The notes under the pieces were generated by a model. It was not told the origin of the DNA and did not search any database. It saw only the letters and a program-made list of their open reading frames with translations. Below are positions 1 through 8,287 of a stretch of DNA of 45,788 nt, piece after piece; position 1 is the first letter of the stretch, and each line of letters begins with the position of its first letter. This DNA comes from Betaproteobacteria bacterium SG8_41 (lineage in GTDB: Bacteria; Pseudomonadota; Gammaproteobacteria; Burkholderiales; SG8-41), in the NCBI GenBank assembly GCA_001303585.1, contig LJTT01000013.1:1-45788 (forward strand), given 5' to 3'. The translations under genes and the position numbers were made by a program.

Positions 1-506
1 TCGCCACCGGGCATGCCGATCTCAACCGCTGTCCGCCGGGCGGGCTGGAGACGCTGCGGGCGCTTTCGGAGTTGACCGGGCTGCCCATGAAGCCGCTCGA
101 AAGCATTGGCAAGCCTCCCGCGGTGGCGCGGATCGACGAGGCCGTTTGCATCGGCTGCACGCTTTGCATCCAGGCATGCCCTGTCGACGCCATTGTCGGC
201 GCCGTAAACCTCATGCACACGGTGATTGCCGCGGAATGCAGCGGTTGCGAGCTGTGCCTGCCACCCTGTCCGGTGGACTGCATCGCGATGATCGAGACAG
301 GAGAGGCCGCGACGCACGACGATCGCCTCAAGCGCGCCACGCGCTACAAGCGGCGTTATGCAGCGCGGGGAGCCCGCCTCGCGCGTGACCACCTCGAGCG
401 CGTCGCTGCGTCCCGGGCAAAGGCCGACCAGCGCCGCAAACGCGCGACGATTACGCGGGTGATGGAGCGCGCGCGCGCGCGCCTGCGGGGTGCGGGGACC
501 AAGTGA
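1..506 (+). CDS. rnfB: RnfB-type electron transport ferredoxin subunit (5' truncated)
   Basis: The gene enters from upstream of the window; the reading frame is open from base 3 and ends at TGA 504-506. The first visible residues (ending in NRCPPGG) match the end of the Fe-S domain typical of RnfB. Two [4Fe-4S] ferredoxin motifs follow, [12 protein letters not shown] near base 147 and [12 protein letters not shown] near base 237. The last 60 or so residues are a highly basic, Arg-rich tail, seen in many betaproteobacterial RnfB proteins. RnfB normally passes electrons within the membrane Rnf/Rsx complex, but no other rnf genes are visible here. nth lies nearby, as in the E. coli rnf-nth cluster. 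An internal TTG or ATG is not the real start, because the conserved domain continues upstream. Its stop codon falls inside the first unit of a short tandem repeat array. Confidence 0.88.
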   Translation, partial: ATGHADLNRCPPGGLETLRALSELTGLPMKPLESIGKPPAVARIDEAVCIGCTLCIQACPVDAIVGAVNLMHTVIAAECSGCELCLPPCPVDCIAMIETGEAATHDDRLKRATRYKRRYAARGARLARDHLERVAASRAKADQRRKRATITRVMERARARLRGAGTK

Positions 507-601
507 CTGGGTGACTAAGTGACTAGGTTTGACTACGCAACAACAGGATCGGGCTTCTTCTCAGTCGCTTGGTCGCTTGGTCACTTAGTCACTTAGTCAC
601 C
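503..601. repeat. Inverted pair of octamer arrays (GTGACTRR / YYAGTCAC)
   Basis: On the left, three near-identical 8-bp units (GTGACTGG, GTGACTAA, GTGACTAG) occupy 503-526. On the right (about 562-601), GTCGCTTG-type units followed by GTCACTTA units run in the opposite orientation. Left GTGACTAA is the exact complement of right TTAGTCAC, so the whole can fold into a long stem with a loop of about 35 nt. It lies between the convergent rnfB and M48 peptidase genes and may act as a bidirectional 3' end, although there is no T-tract. The rnfB stop TGA lies within the first unit. This is the only array here with a period of 8 rather than 7. Confidence 0.8.
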
Positions 602-605
602 CGCA

Positions 606-1577
606 TTAGCGCCCGAAGATGCCCTGCAGCAACGAACCCGGATCGATTCCCACACCACCCTGGCTAGCATTACCCTCAGGCGGCGCAGCCGGCTCTTCCT
701 GCTGAAGCGCGCGGGCGCCTTCGGCGGGCAGCGGTGCCGCTGCGGCCGGCGGCGGTGTGCCCGCGCCGAACCCCCGAATGGCTGGCGCCACGCCCGCTGG
801 AAGCCGGGCCACGCGCGGCGAGAGCGCGTCACCGAGGCGCGTCAACCGGTCACCCGGCGCCGGATGCGTCTCGAACAGCAGCGCGAGCGCCTGGTCCTCC
901 GCGCCCCGCGCCGCCAGTTTGTGCAGCACCTCGATCAGGGCATAGGGGTTGTAGCCGGCGCGCGCCGCGAGCACCAGGCCGACGCGGTCCGCTTCGAACT
1001 CGGCGTCCTTGTCGAGGCTGCGCGCGAAGACTTCCGCTCCACTGCCAATCAGATTATTCACCAGATACGACTGGTCCCCGCTCTGCGCGATCTTCGCCCC
1101 GGCGGAGACCGCCGCGCTCTGCTGCATGACCGTAATGTGGTGGCGGCGCACGATGTGACCGATCTCGTGGCCGAGCACACCGGCGAGCTGGGCCTCGTCG
1201 TCGAGAATCTCGTAGAGCCCGCGCGTCAACAGCACGTATCCGCCCGGCGCCGCGAACGCGTTGATCGCCGGACTGTCGATGACGCCAAAATGCCAGGGCA
1301 GATCCGGCCGCTCGGTCTGGGCCGCCACCCAGCGGCCGACCTGATTGACGTATGCCTGCAGCCCGGGATCGGCCACCAAAGGCGCCGCGCCCAGGGTACG
1401 CCCCGCCACTTCGCGACCAACCGCGATCTCTTCTTCCTCGCTCAGGCCGCTCGCCGCCGTTACAACGTCCTTTCCGATGTCGAAGATACGCCCGAGATCG
1501 ATCGAAGCGGCGCTTGCCGGACCTAGAGCAGCGCCCATCAATGCCGCAGCAATCCACCCATGCGCGTGCTTGATCAT
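606..1577 (-). CDS. Periplasmic M48 family metallopeptidase
   Basis: A 323-residue protein with an N-terminal signal peptide (about residues 1-23). The zinc-protease signature HEIGH is at residues 136-140, with the third ligand most likely Glu192 in the downstream AEFEAD motif. This is the hallmark of M48 peptidases of the LoiP/BepA type, which degrade damaged or misassembled envelope proteins. The C-terminal 50 or so residues are low-complexity, rich in Pro, Ala and Glu, ending in GSLLQGIFGR. The start ATG overlaps the TGA of the upstream SH3 gene (ATGA), so the two are very probably translationally coupled and may act together in the periplasm. Substrates cannot be inferred. Confidence 0.88.
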   Translation of the reverse strand: MIKHAHGWIAAALMGAALGPASAASIDLGRIFDIGKDVVTAASGLSEEEEIAVGREVAGRTLGAAPLVADPGLQAYVNQVGRWVAAQTERPDLPWHFGVIDSPAINAFAAPGGYVLLTRGLYEILDDEAQLAGVLGHEIGHIVRRHHITVMQQSAAVSAGAKIAQSGDQSYLVNNLIGSGAEVFARSLDKDAEFEADRVGLVLAARAGYNPYALIEVLHKLAARGAEDQALALLFETHPAPGDRLTRLGDALSPRVARLPAGVAPAIRGFGAGTPPPAAAAPLPAEGARALQQEEPAAPPEGNASQGGVGIDPGSLLQGIFGR

Positions 1578-2095
1578 TGAGCACCTGCTTCCAGGTAATC
1601 GACCTGCGACGCGGTCAGGCCCCTTGCGCGCGCGCTTTCCTTCGCCGCTTCCTTTGGCAACGCGAACGCGTCGAGCTGCCTCATCTGCTCAGCGCTGAAC
1701 TGAGCCTGGCGCAGGTCTTCTTTTTCGAGGCCCCGCACGCCGATCGTGCTCGTCACATTGATGCCGCGCCGCGGCCCGAACAAACGGCCGATTGCCGAAT
1801 CGCCACCGCTCGATGACGCCGGCGCGTCGGACGCTTTCACGATGAAACGCACGTTGAAGGAGAAGATCCAGCCGGTCGCGGCGGGCGTCCTGACATTGAG
1901 CCACGCCCCGCTCTTCCCGAGAACGTCCGCGACAGTGCCTGGCAGCGCGACCGCGACTTCGGGCGCGTCGAGCCGGGGCTCCGCGTGGATGCGCGACTCG
2001 CGCTCGACGGTGGCCTGCTCGGCCGCAACGGCTGACGAGGGACCGAAGTGCACTGAAGCGAGCACGCCAATCAAAATGATCAGATAACGGACCAT
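1574..2095 (-). CDS. Secreted bacterial SH3-domain protein
   Basis: A 173-residue protein if translation starts at the ATG at 2095, which follows a GGGAGCG ribosome-binding site; longer in-frame starts would extend through the promoter. Residues 1-25 form a signal peptide ending in AVAA. The segment from about 27 to 90 has the pattern of a bacterial SH3 (SH3_3) domain: a RESRIHAEPRLDAPEV start, a GTVADVLGKSGAWLNVRT core and a GWIFSFNV end. The C-terminal half has no recognised domain. Such domains usually bind peptidoglycan or protein partners. The gene overlaps the M48 peptidase by 4 nt, which suggests that it recruits or regulates that protease (inference). Confidence 0.8.
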   Translation of the reverse strand: MVRYLIILIGVLASVHFGPSSAVAAEQATVERESRIHAEPRLDAPEVAVALPGTVADVLGKSGAWLNVRTPAATGWIFSFNVRFIVKASDAPASSSGGDSAIGRLFGPRRGINVTSTIGVRGLEKEDLRQAQFSAEQMRQLDAFALPKEAAKESARARGLTASQVDYLEAGAQ

Positions 2096-2120
2096 CACCC
2101 GCGCTCCCCTGGATGGGCCG

Positions 2121-2150
2121 ATTATAGAGAGCCGAACCGCGCGGCGCCAA
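2121..2150 (-). promoter_or_regulatory. Probable sigma70 promoter of the SH3-M48 operon
   Basis: Read on the minus strand, a perfect TATAAT lies at 2126-2121 and a TTGGCG (4 of 6 matches to TTGACA) at 2150-2145. The spacer is 18 bp. The predicted transcription start is roughly 18 nt upstream of the ATG at 2095. No activity data; this is a sequence match only. Confidence 0.5.
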
Positions 2151-2288
2151 CGGTGCGGCGTAGCGCGCAACCATCGCAACGCGGACCGCGTCGGCCAACG
2201 CAGCTGATCTCCCAGGAAAATCAGCGCGCTTCGCTTGGAGCGGAAAGCCGGTAGAATTCGCAGCCTGCCCGCCCAAAGCGCCTGTCAA

Positions 2289-2921
2289 GTGAAGCCCGTA
2301 AATATTCAGAGTCTGTTCGAGCGTCTCCGGGCCGCAAACCCGGCCCCGCGCACCGAGCTTGCATTCGGATCTCCCTTCGAGCTTCTGGTCGCGGTCGTGC
2401 TCTCGGCGCAGGCAACCGACAAGAGCGTGAATCTGGCGACACCGGAACTGTTCAAGGCGGCCGGCACGCCAGCTGCCATGCTCAAGCTGGGACGCGAGGG
2501 CATCGAGCGCCACATCCGGCGCATCGGTCTCTATCGCACGAAAGCGAAGAACCTTTTTGCCGCGTGCGCACAATTGGTGGAACAGCATGACGGTGAAGTG
2601 CCAATGACACGGGAGGCGCTGGAGCGCCTTCCCGGAGTCGGACGCAAAACCGCCAATGTCATCCTCAACACGGCATTCGGCGAGCCGACGATCGCGGTGG
2701 ACACCCATATTTTCCGGTTAGCCAACCGCACGGGGCTTGCCCGTGGCAAGGACGTGCTCGCCGTCGAGCGCAAGCTGTTAAACGTCGTGCCCGCGGAATT
2801 TCGGCGCGACGCTCACCATTGGCTAATCCTGCACGGGCGTTATGTGTGCAAGGCACGGCAACCGGCATGCGGCAAATGCTTGATTCGCGATCTGTGCGAA
2901 TTCAGACACAAGACCCTGTGA
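2289..2921 (+). CDS. nth: Endonuclease III (DNA glycosylase/AP lyase)
   Basis: Base-excision repair enzyme that removes oxidised pyrimidines and cleaves the abasic site. Starting at GTG 2289 gives 210 residues whose key positions match the E. coli enzyme: catalytic Lys120 in the helix-hairpin-helix LPGVGRKTANV, catalytic Asp138 in VDTHIFR, and the [4Fe-4S] cluster cysteines 187, 194, 197 and 203 (C-x6-C-x2-C-x5-C). An upstream TTG at 2235 would add 18 unconserved residues and is less likely. It lies close to rnfB, as in many proteobacteria. The stop TGA (2919-2921) is inside a short repeat unit. Confidence 0.96.
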   Translation: MKPVNIQSLFERLRAANPAPRTELAFGSPFELLVAVVLSAQATDKSVNLATPELFKAAGTPAAMLKLGREGIERHIRRIGLYRTKAKNLFAACAQLVEQHDGEVPMTREALERLPGVGRKTANVILNTAFGEPTIAVDTHIFRLANRTGLARGKDVLAVERKLLNVVPAEFRRDAHHWLILHGRYVCKARQPACGKCLIRDLCEFRHKTL

Positions 2922-3043
2922 CCAGCGACCAGAAAAGACAACGCGCGGCAGCGCCGCGCGTCATGAGTCACGATTTACGATCTACGCTTTAAGGTTGATC
3001 GGTCACCGGTTACAGGTCACGGGTCACCGGTCACCGGTCACTA
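2918..3043. repeat. Composite heptamer repeat element with GC-rich hairpin core
   Basis: The convergent gap between nth and a cytochrome gene is almost entirely repeat. A short GTGACCAGCGACC array comes first, then a perfect hairpin at 2941-2961 (9-bp arms ACGCGCGGC and GCCGCGCGT with loop AGC). Next come three 7-bp units at 2969-2989 (CACGATT, TACGATC, TACGCTT), and finally six 7-bp units at 3001-3042 (GGTCACC, GGTTACA, GGTCACG, GGTCACC, GGTCACC, GGTCACT). The cytochrome's TAG (3041-3043) is formed by the last unit, and the nth TGA lies in the first. Two unit types thus occur in one element. Confidence 0.85.
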
Positions 3044-3361
3044 GTATTTGGTGACGAGCCCCTGCTGCTGCGAGTAGTACGCTGCCAGGTCCTCGATGTC
3101 GCGCCGCGAGAGGTTTGCCGCCTGCGCCGACATGATCGCGTTCTTGCGCTCACCGCTCTTGTAGCGCTTGAGCACCTTCACCAGATAATCGTAATGTTGG
3201 CCCGCGATTCTCGGGAAATCGGGGGATACGCTGTTGCCATCGGGGCCATGACATGCCGCACAGGTCTTCGACTTGGTCTTGCCCGCCGCGGCGTCCCCCG
3301 CGAAAGCGGGCGCGCCCGTCAACACCATCGCCGCGACTGCGATCATCAAAAGCTTGTTCAT
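3041..3361 (-). CDS. Small periplasmic class I cytochrome c
   Basis: A 106-residue monohaem cytochrome c. The start ATG at 3361 is preceded by a good GAGGAAA ribosome-binding site and begins a signal peptide ending in APAFA (about residues 1-21). The haem-binding motif CAACH is at residues 34-38, and Met77 in the AIMSAQA segment is the likely sixth iron ligand. The family carries electrons between periplasmic respiratory complexes. It is followed closely upstream by a second similar cytochrome (25 nt away, same strand), so the two probably form an operon and arose by duplication or as a c4/c553-like pair. Confidence 0.87.
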   Translation of the reverse strand: MNKLLMIAVAAMVLTGAPAFAGDAAAGKTKSKTCAACHGPDGNSVSPDFPRIAGQHYDYLVKVLKRYKSGERKNAIMSAQAANLSRRDIEDLAAYYSQQQGLVTKY

Positions 3362-3386
3362 CACCGGTTTCCTCGTCACGGGCTCG

Positions 3387-3737
3387 TTATTTGGCGGCGG
3401 CTTTGGCCGCGCTCGAACCATAGTAGGCCGCCAGGTCGGCCATGTCCCTCTCCGACAGCGAGGCCGCAATCGCACGCATTGACGCATGGTCGCGCGCACC
3501 CGATTTGTAGGCCTTCAGGGCCTGCACGATGTACGCTGGATGCTGACCGCCCAGCTTGGGCACCTTGTACACCTCTGGAAAAACAGTGTGGTATCCGGGG
3601 ATGCCGTGACAGCCAGCGCACATGGATTTCTTCTTCTCGCCCGCGGCGGCATCACCACCCTCAGCGGCCAGCAGCGGAGCGGCTGCCGCAACCGACATCG
3701 CGGCGAGCACGGCCGGAATCAATTTGGGAAGTTTCAT
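3387..3737 (-). CDS. Periplasmic cytochrome c, class I
   Basis: A 116-residue protein with a signal peptide (to about residue 25, ending in LLAA) and one haem c site, CAGCH at 40-44. Met87 in HASMRAI is the probable axial ligand. Its C-terminal helix resembles that of the neighbouring 106-residue cytochrome (the ending ERDMADLAAYY against RRDIEDLAAYY), so the two are paralogues. A loop after the haem site (GYHTVFPEVYK) differs from the neighbour. It is the first gene of the two-cytochrome unit. The redox partner is not evident. Confidence 0.87.
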   Translation of the reverse strand: MKLPKLIPAVLAAMSVAAAAPLLAAEGGDAAAGEKKKSMCAGCHGIPGYHTVFPEVYKVPKLGGQHPAYIVQALKAYKSGARDHASMRAIAASLSERDMADLAAYYGSSAAKAAAK

Positions 3738-3773
3738 CACATCGAGCCTTCTTTGGTTGGGCTTCGGCGCCGG

Positions 3774-3779
3774 ATTATA
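3774..3779 (-). promoter_or_regulatory. Possible -10 element for the cytochrome pair
   Basis: On the minus strand this is a perfect TATAAT, 36 nt upstream of the cytochrome ATG at 3737. No recognisable -35 hexamer lies at 16-19 bp spacing, so the call is weak. Confidence 0.35.
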
Positions 3780-3864
3780 ACCCAAAAAATCAGGGCAGCG
3801 CGTTGCCACTGAGACGCAGGGTGCCGGATAATCGCGTAATGATTTCATACCCGGTCGGCACGTG

Positions 3865-5670
3865 ATGCCGTCGTCCCGCGGAACCCCTGACTGGGTGTTC
3901 CGCGTATTCCCGCTGCTGCGCTGGTGGCCGCGCGTCGATCGCGGCACGGTGCAGGCGGACGCGCTTGCCGGGGTCATAGGGGCGATCGTCGTGCTGCCGC
4001 AGGGTGTGGCATTCGCGACCCTGGCCGGAATGCCGCCGCAATATGGCCTCTATGCGGCCATCGTGCCCGCCATCGTCGCGGCGCTGTTCGGCTCGTCCTG
4101 GCACCTGGTATCGGGACCCACCAACGTCATCTCGATTTTCGTTTTTGCCAGCATCAGCTCTCTCGCGATACCGGGATCGCCCGAATACATCAAGCTCGTG
4201 CTCACGCTGACCTTTCTGACCGGCCTGTTTCAGCTGGCGATGGGTCTCGCGCGGATGGGCGCGCTGGTCAACTTCATCTCGCATACCGTCATCGTGAGCT
4301 TTACCGCCGGTGCGGCGTGCCTGATCTTCGCGGCCCAGGTGAAGAACTTCTTCGGCGTGGACATTCCACGCGGCGCATCCTTTACCGATACCTGGTATCA
4401 CTTCGCGCTCGCCGTCGACGCGATCAACCCCTATGTGACCGCGGTAGGCATCGTAACGCTCGTCACCGCAATTGCATCCCGTCGCTTTTTCCCGCGATTC
4501 CCCTACATGATCGCCGCGATGATCGCGGGCACGGCCTGCGCGGTCTTGCTCGATATTTTCTTTGGCAAAGCCACCACGGGAATCACCACGGTCGGCGCAA
4601 TCCCCGGCAGCCTGCCCGCGCTATCGGGCCCCGATCTGTCAGCCGACGCGCTCAAGAAGATTCTGCCGGTCGCGTTTGCGGTGACCATACTGGCGCTCAC
4701 CGAAGCGGTCTCCATTGCGCGCGCGATTGGCGTCAAGTCGGGTCAGCGCATTGACGGCAACCAGGAGTTCATCGGCCAGGGGCTGTCGAACCTGGTGGGC
4801 AGCTTCTTCTCCTCGTACGCAAGCAGCGGCTCGTTCAACCGGAGCGGTTTGAACTACGAGGCGGGCGCGCGCACCCCGCTGGCAGCCATCCTCGCCGCCG
4901 TCTTCCTCGTTGCCATCCTGCTCCTGGTAGCCCCTCTCGTTTCCTACCTGCCGCTTGCCGTCATGGCTGCGATCCTGTTCATGGTGGCGTACAGCCTGAT
5001 CGATGCGCACTACATCCGCGCAGTGCTCCGCACGAGCCGTCAGGAGTCGGTTGTCATGGTGCTGACCTTCTCCGCCGCGCTGTTCGGCGACCTGGAGTTT
5101 GCGATCTATGCCGGCGTACTGATGTCGGTCATGGTCTACCTCACCCGGACCTCCCGGCCGCAACTGCTCGACGTCAAGCCCGATCCGGCTCCTGACAGCT
5201 ACCACTTTACGGCTGACAGCGGCTTGCCCGATTGCCCGCAGCTGAAGATGGTGCGCGTGAACGGTTCGCTCTTCTTTGGGGCCATTGACCATGTGCAGGG
5301 CCATCTCGAGGCAATCGACGCGCACGATCCGCGACAGAAGCATGTGCTCATCGTTGCCAGCGGCATCAATTTTGTGGACATGGCCGGCGCGGAAATGCTC
5401 GTTCAGGAAGCGCGCCGCCGCAAGCGGATGGGTGGTGGGCTCTACTTTTACCGCATGAAGGACGCCGTCCGTGCATTTCTGACGCGCGGCGGTTATCTCG
5501 AGGATATTCCGGAGGAACAACTGTTCGCGGTCAAGACCCGGCCCATCCCGGCAATCTATCGCCGGCTGGACTCGGAAATTTGCCGCCACTGCACCGCCCG
5601 CATCTTCCGGGAGTGTCACACCGCCCTGCCCAACGGCGAGCCCCGGCCACCGACCACGACGGCGGAATAG
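3865..5670 (+). CDS. SulP family anion transporter with C-terminal STAS domain
   Basis: A 601-residue polytopic membrane protein. The N-terminal two thirds contain about a dozen hydrophobic segments and the SulP signature region (VLPQGVAFATLAGMPPQYGLY near the start, SGPTNVISIF in the third helix region). A cytoplasmic STAS domain occupies roughly residues 450-555, including INFVDMAGAEMLVQEA. SulP proteins move sulfate, bicarbonate, dicarboxylates or other anions, often with sodium or protons; the substrate cannot be fixed from sequence. ATG 3865 is preferred over the adjacent GTG 3862. It is divergent from the cytochrome pair and convergent with another anion-type permease. Confidence 0.9.
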   Translation: MPSSRGTPDWVFRVFPLLRWWPRVDRGTVQADALAGVIGAIVVLPQGVAFATLAGMPPQYGLYAAIVPAIVAALFGSSWHLVSGPTNVISIFVFASISSLAIPGSPEYIKLVLTLTFLTGLFQLAMGLARMGALVNFISHTVIVSFTAGAACLIFAAQVKNFFGVDIPRGASFTDTWYHFALAVDAINPYVTAVGIVTLVTAIASRRFFPRFPYMIAAMIAGTACAVLLDIFFGKATTGITTVGAIPGSLPALSGPDLSADALKKILPVAFAVTILALTEAVSIARAIGVKSGQRIDGNQEFIGQGLSNLVGSFFSSYASSGSFNRSGLNYEAGARTPLAAILAAVFLVAILLLVAPLVSYLPLAVMAAILFMVAYSLIDAHYIRAVLRTSRQESVVMVLTFSAALFGDLEFAIYAGVLMSVMVYLTRTSRPQLLDVKPDPAPDSYHFTADSGLPDCPQLKMVRVNGSLFFGAIDHVQGHLEAIDAHDPRQKHVLIVASGINFVDMAGAEMLVQEARRRKRMGGGLYFYRMKDAVRAFLTRGGYLEDIPEEQLFAVKTRPIPAIYRRLDSEICRHCTARIFRECHTALPNGEPRPPTTTAE

Positions 5671-5769
5671 CCGGCGACGCGCCTTTTCGCAACAACTGCA
5701 GCTCCACGCCGCGCTCGCAAACGGGCTCCGCCAGATCGGCGTTTTCCGGTAATGAGGTAACCCCCTCGC

Positions 5770-7605
5770 TCAAAGCCCGTAGAGCAGCGCAAGCGCCACA
5801 GACAGCGCCGCCCACATGATGACAGTAAGCGGAATGCCGGCGCGGAGAAAATCTGAGAATTTGTAGCCGCCTGCCGACAGGATCAACAGGTTGGTCTTGA
5901 AAGCCATGGGCGTCGCGAAGCTCAGATTCGCGCCGAACAGGACCGCCAGCACGAAAGGCTCGGGCGCCAGATCGAGCTGCTGCGCAATGCTCAACGCAAT
6001 CGGCGTGCCAATGACCGCCGCGGCATTGTTCGAGACCACGTTGGTCAGCACCGCCATGACGCCCATCAGTCCGCTCATCACGATCGCAGGGGGCAGCCCC
6101 GCCGCGACGGCCACGTAGAGCCGCGCCACATAGTCCGCCCCTCCGGTGCGCATGAGAGCGAGCCCGAGCGCCAGGCTCGCCACAACGATCATGACGACCT
6201 GCGCGCTGAGAGCGGCCGTGAGGTCGTCCCACTCCAGGCAGCGCGTTGCCAGCATCAGAATCACGCCGACCAGCGCGCTGACAGCGATCGGCACGATACC
6301 GAGGGCAGCAACAGTCACAACGCCGAACATGATTGCGAGCGCGAGCGGCGCGCGCCGTGTGCGGGGAAGGTCCACCGTCGCATCGAGCACCAGCAGCCGA
6401 CCCGTCGTGCGCAGCGCCGCGATATTCTTTTCGGGGCCCTGCACGAGCAGTACATCCCCGCTCTGCAGGCAAACGTCCGCTACGTCGGTCGCCCGGGGAC
6501 CGTCCGCACCCGGCCGGTGAATGGCCAGCGCAATCAGGTTATAGCGCTCGACGAAACGCAGCTCCGCAAGAGTGCGCCGGTGGAGCGGCGAATTCTCCGT
6601 GATCACGATCTCGGCGATCTGCTGGTCCTCCGCCGACAGCGGATGCTCCTCCGTGACCGGCTGCTCCTCCTCTCCAATGTTGTGCAGCTTTGCCCCAAGC
6701 TGGCGCTCGAATTCCTTGAGGTTGTCCGGCGTGTCCTGAACGCGCAACCGGTCTCCCGCTTGCAGGGCAAGTCCGGCCACCGGGGAGAGCACCAGTGCGC
6801 CGCCGCGCTCGACCGACCGGATGCGGACATTGCCGCCTGTCTTCTCGCGCACCTGCTCGATGGTCATGCCTTTCGCCGCGCTCTCCTCGTCTACATGCAG
6901 CAGCGCTTCGAAGACGCGCGGCGACGTGTCCTTGAGCAATGGTGTGCGCTCCGGCAGCAGGCGAGGCGCCACGAGCCACAGATACGCGAAACCAAAAACG
7001 CCCGCCACGAGGACGGGCAAGGCGAAGTCGAACATTTCGAAACGCCTCATGCCGAGATCGGCCGCCACCGATACCACAAGAAGATTGGTCGAGGTGCCGA
7101 TGGTAGTGGCCATGCCGCCGACCAGGGTCGCGAAGCCCATGGGCATCAGCACGTCGGACGCCCGCGTCTCGCTGCGCAGCGAAACCCCGATGAGGATGGG
7201 AAGCAGCAGAACCACAATCGGCGTGTTGTTGACAAAGGCGCTGAAGAATGCGGCACACACCAAAGTGGCCAGGAACGAAAATGCGGGAAAGCGTGTCCAA
7301 AGGCGCGCAAGGCCCGTCGCGACTGGCTGCAACGCGCCAGTCGACTCGAGCCCGCGGCCGAGAATCATCAGCGCGCACACCGCGACCAGCGCCTCATGAC
7401 CGAAGCCGTAAAAGAATTCGCTCGGATGGAGGGTGGCCCCCTCGACGGTGTGCGGGAAAAGCTCGAAACCGACGACCAGCAATCCGAGGATTACCAGCGA
7501 AGAGGTTTCAAGGGGAATCCGGCTGGACGCGAACATGACAAGGGCGACGACCACAAGGGCCATCACTGCGATGCCATGCGGGTCCGGAAATGGAGGTAGC
7601 GTCAT
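5770..7605 (-). CDS. SLC13 family permease with two TrkA-C (RCK_C) domains
   Basis: A 611-residue inner-membrane transporter of the divalent anion:sodium symporter/ArsB-like fold. The N-terminal membrane half carries the loop motif IGTSTNLLV near residue 170. Two consecutive RCK_C-like cytosolic domains follow (about residues 210-300 and 305-400). The second membrane half contains SNNAAAVIGTPIA near residue 535. Proteins of this architecture are annotated as sulfate, citrate or general anion permeases, and the TrkA-C domains probably sense a ligand. It is convergent with the SulP transporter, so the two may be functionally related (inference only). The 99-nt gap between them has no repeat array. 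Confidence 0.88.
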   Translation of the reverse strand: MTLPPFPDPHGIAVMALVVVALVMFASSRIPLETSSLVILGLLVVGFELFPHTVEGATLHPSEFFYGFGHEALVAVCALMILGRGLESTGALQPVATGLARLWTRFPAFSFLATLVCAAFFSAFVNNTPIVVLLLPILIGVSLRSETRASDVLMPMGFATLVGGMATTIGTSTNLLVVSVAADLGMRRFEMFDFALPVLVAGVFGFAYLWLVAPRLLPERTPLLKDTSPRVFEALLHVDEESAAKGMTIEQVREKTGGNVRIRSVERGGALVLSPVAGLALQAGDRLRVQDTPDNLKEFERQLGAKLHNIGEEEQPVTEEHPLSAEDQQIAEIVITENSPLHRRTLAELRFVERYNLIALAIHRPGADGPRATDVADVCLQSGDVLLVQGPEKNIAALRTTGRLLVLDATVDLPRTRRAPLALAIMFGVVTVAALGIVPIAVSALVGVILMLATRCLEWDDLTAALSAQVVMIVVASLALGLALMRTGGADYVARLYVAVAAGLPPAIVMSGLMGVMAVLTNVVSNNAAAVIGTPIALSIAQQLDLAPEPFVLAVLFGANLSFATPMAFKTNLLILSAGGYKFSDFLRAGIPLTVIMWAALSVALALLYGL

Positions 7606-7712
7606 TGATCACCAGGGTCGTAGTGCGACATGATAGAACACCGCGGCTGAAGCTATCGGCCGGGCAGCGCGTATCCGGGCAAGGGCCCGGCGCCGCTCCC
7701 ACCGAGCCCCGC

Positions 7713-7718
7713 TATAAT
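7713..7718 (+). promoter_or_regulatory. Perfect -10 hexamer upstream of cobalamin adenosyltransferase
   Basis: TATAAT lies 17 nt before the ATG at 7736. Transcription would begin only about 10 nt upstream of the start codon, giving a very short leader. No -35 match is visible at normal spacing, and there is no B12-box-like element in the 130-nt divergent gap. Confidence 0.45.
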
Positions 7719-7735
7719 GCGATACGGTTCCCCGC

Positions 7736-8287
7736 ATGGCCAATCGACTGACCAGAATCTATACGCGCACCGGCGACGGCGGCACGACCGGCCTCGCCGA
7801 CGGCTCGCGGGTTGCCAAGGATTCGCCGCGAATCGAGGCCATCGGTGCGGTCGACGAATTGAACAGCACCCTCGGTGTGCTGCTCGCCGAAACACTCCCT
7901 GATGCAATCGGCGCCGGCCTGCGGGATGCGCAGCACGACCTGTTCGACCTCGGTGGTGAACTCAGTATCCCGGGCCATGCCCTCATGAGCGAAAGCCACG
8001 TTGCCCGCTTGGAGCAGTTGCTTGAGCGATTCAACGCCGGCCTGCCGCCGCTGAAGGATTTCGTGCTGCCCGGTGGCGCACGCACTGCCGCCCTCGCCCA
8101 CCTTGCGCGCGCCACATGCCGCCGGACCGAGCGCCGAGTCGTCGCGCTGAGCGCAAAGGAAGCGGTGCCGGCATTCGCGGTCCAGTATCTGAACCGGCTC
8201 TCCGATCTTCTGTTTGTGCTCGCCCGTGTCTTGAACCGGGAAGCGGGGTGCGCGGACGTGCTGTGGCAACAGGGGAAGAATCGATGA
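7736..8287 (+). CDS. PduO-type cob(I)alamin adenosyltransferase
   Basis: A 183-residue cytoplasmic enzyme that transfers the adenosyl group of ATP to reduced cobalamin or cobyrinate. The N-terminal ATP-binding motif YTRTGDGGTTGLADGSRV is characteristic of the PduO family. Further conserved segments are VDELNS, the FVLPGG turn and RRTERRV in helix 4; the ending YLNRLSDLLFVLAR is also typical. Length is normal. Its TGA overlaps the ATG of the following ECF sigma factor gene, so it heads a three-gene overlapping unit. A BtuF-like protein lies 3.3 kb further on. Confidence 0.94.
   Translation: MANRLTRIYTRTGDGGTTGLADGSRVAKDSPRIEAIGAVDELNSTLGVLLAETLPDAIGAGLRDAQHDLFDLGGELSIPGHALMSESHVARLEQLLERFNAGLPPLKDFVLPGGARTAALAHLARATCRRTERRVVALSAKEAVPAFAVQYLNRLSDLLFVLARVLNREAGCADVLWQQGKNR

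Noticed and set aside
462-482. Run of alternating GC as a possible Z-DNA or repeat element
   Set aside because: It is within the Arg-rich tail of RnfB (codons for RARARL) and is explained by coding in a GC-rich genome.
503-601. Possible CRISPR array at the repeat-rich gaps
   Set aside because: Units are only 7-8 bp, directly tandem and degenerate, with no unique spacers and no cas genes nearby.
3862-3864. GTG immediately before the SulP ATG as start
   Set aside because: The adjacent ATG is the simpler choice; the difference is one residue and no ribosome-binding site separates them.
7606-7735. Cobalamin riboswitch before the adenosyltransferase gene
   Set aside because: The gap is 130 nt, shows no B12-box-like motif, and the TATAAT position implies a leader of only about 10 nt.
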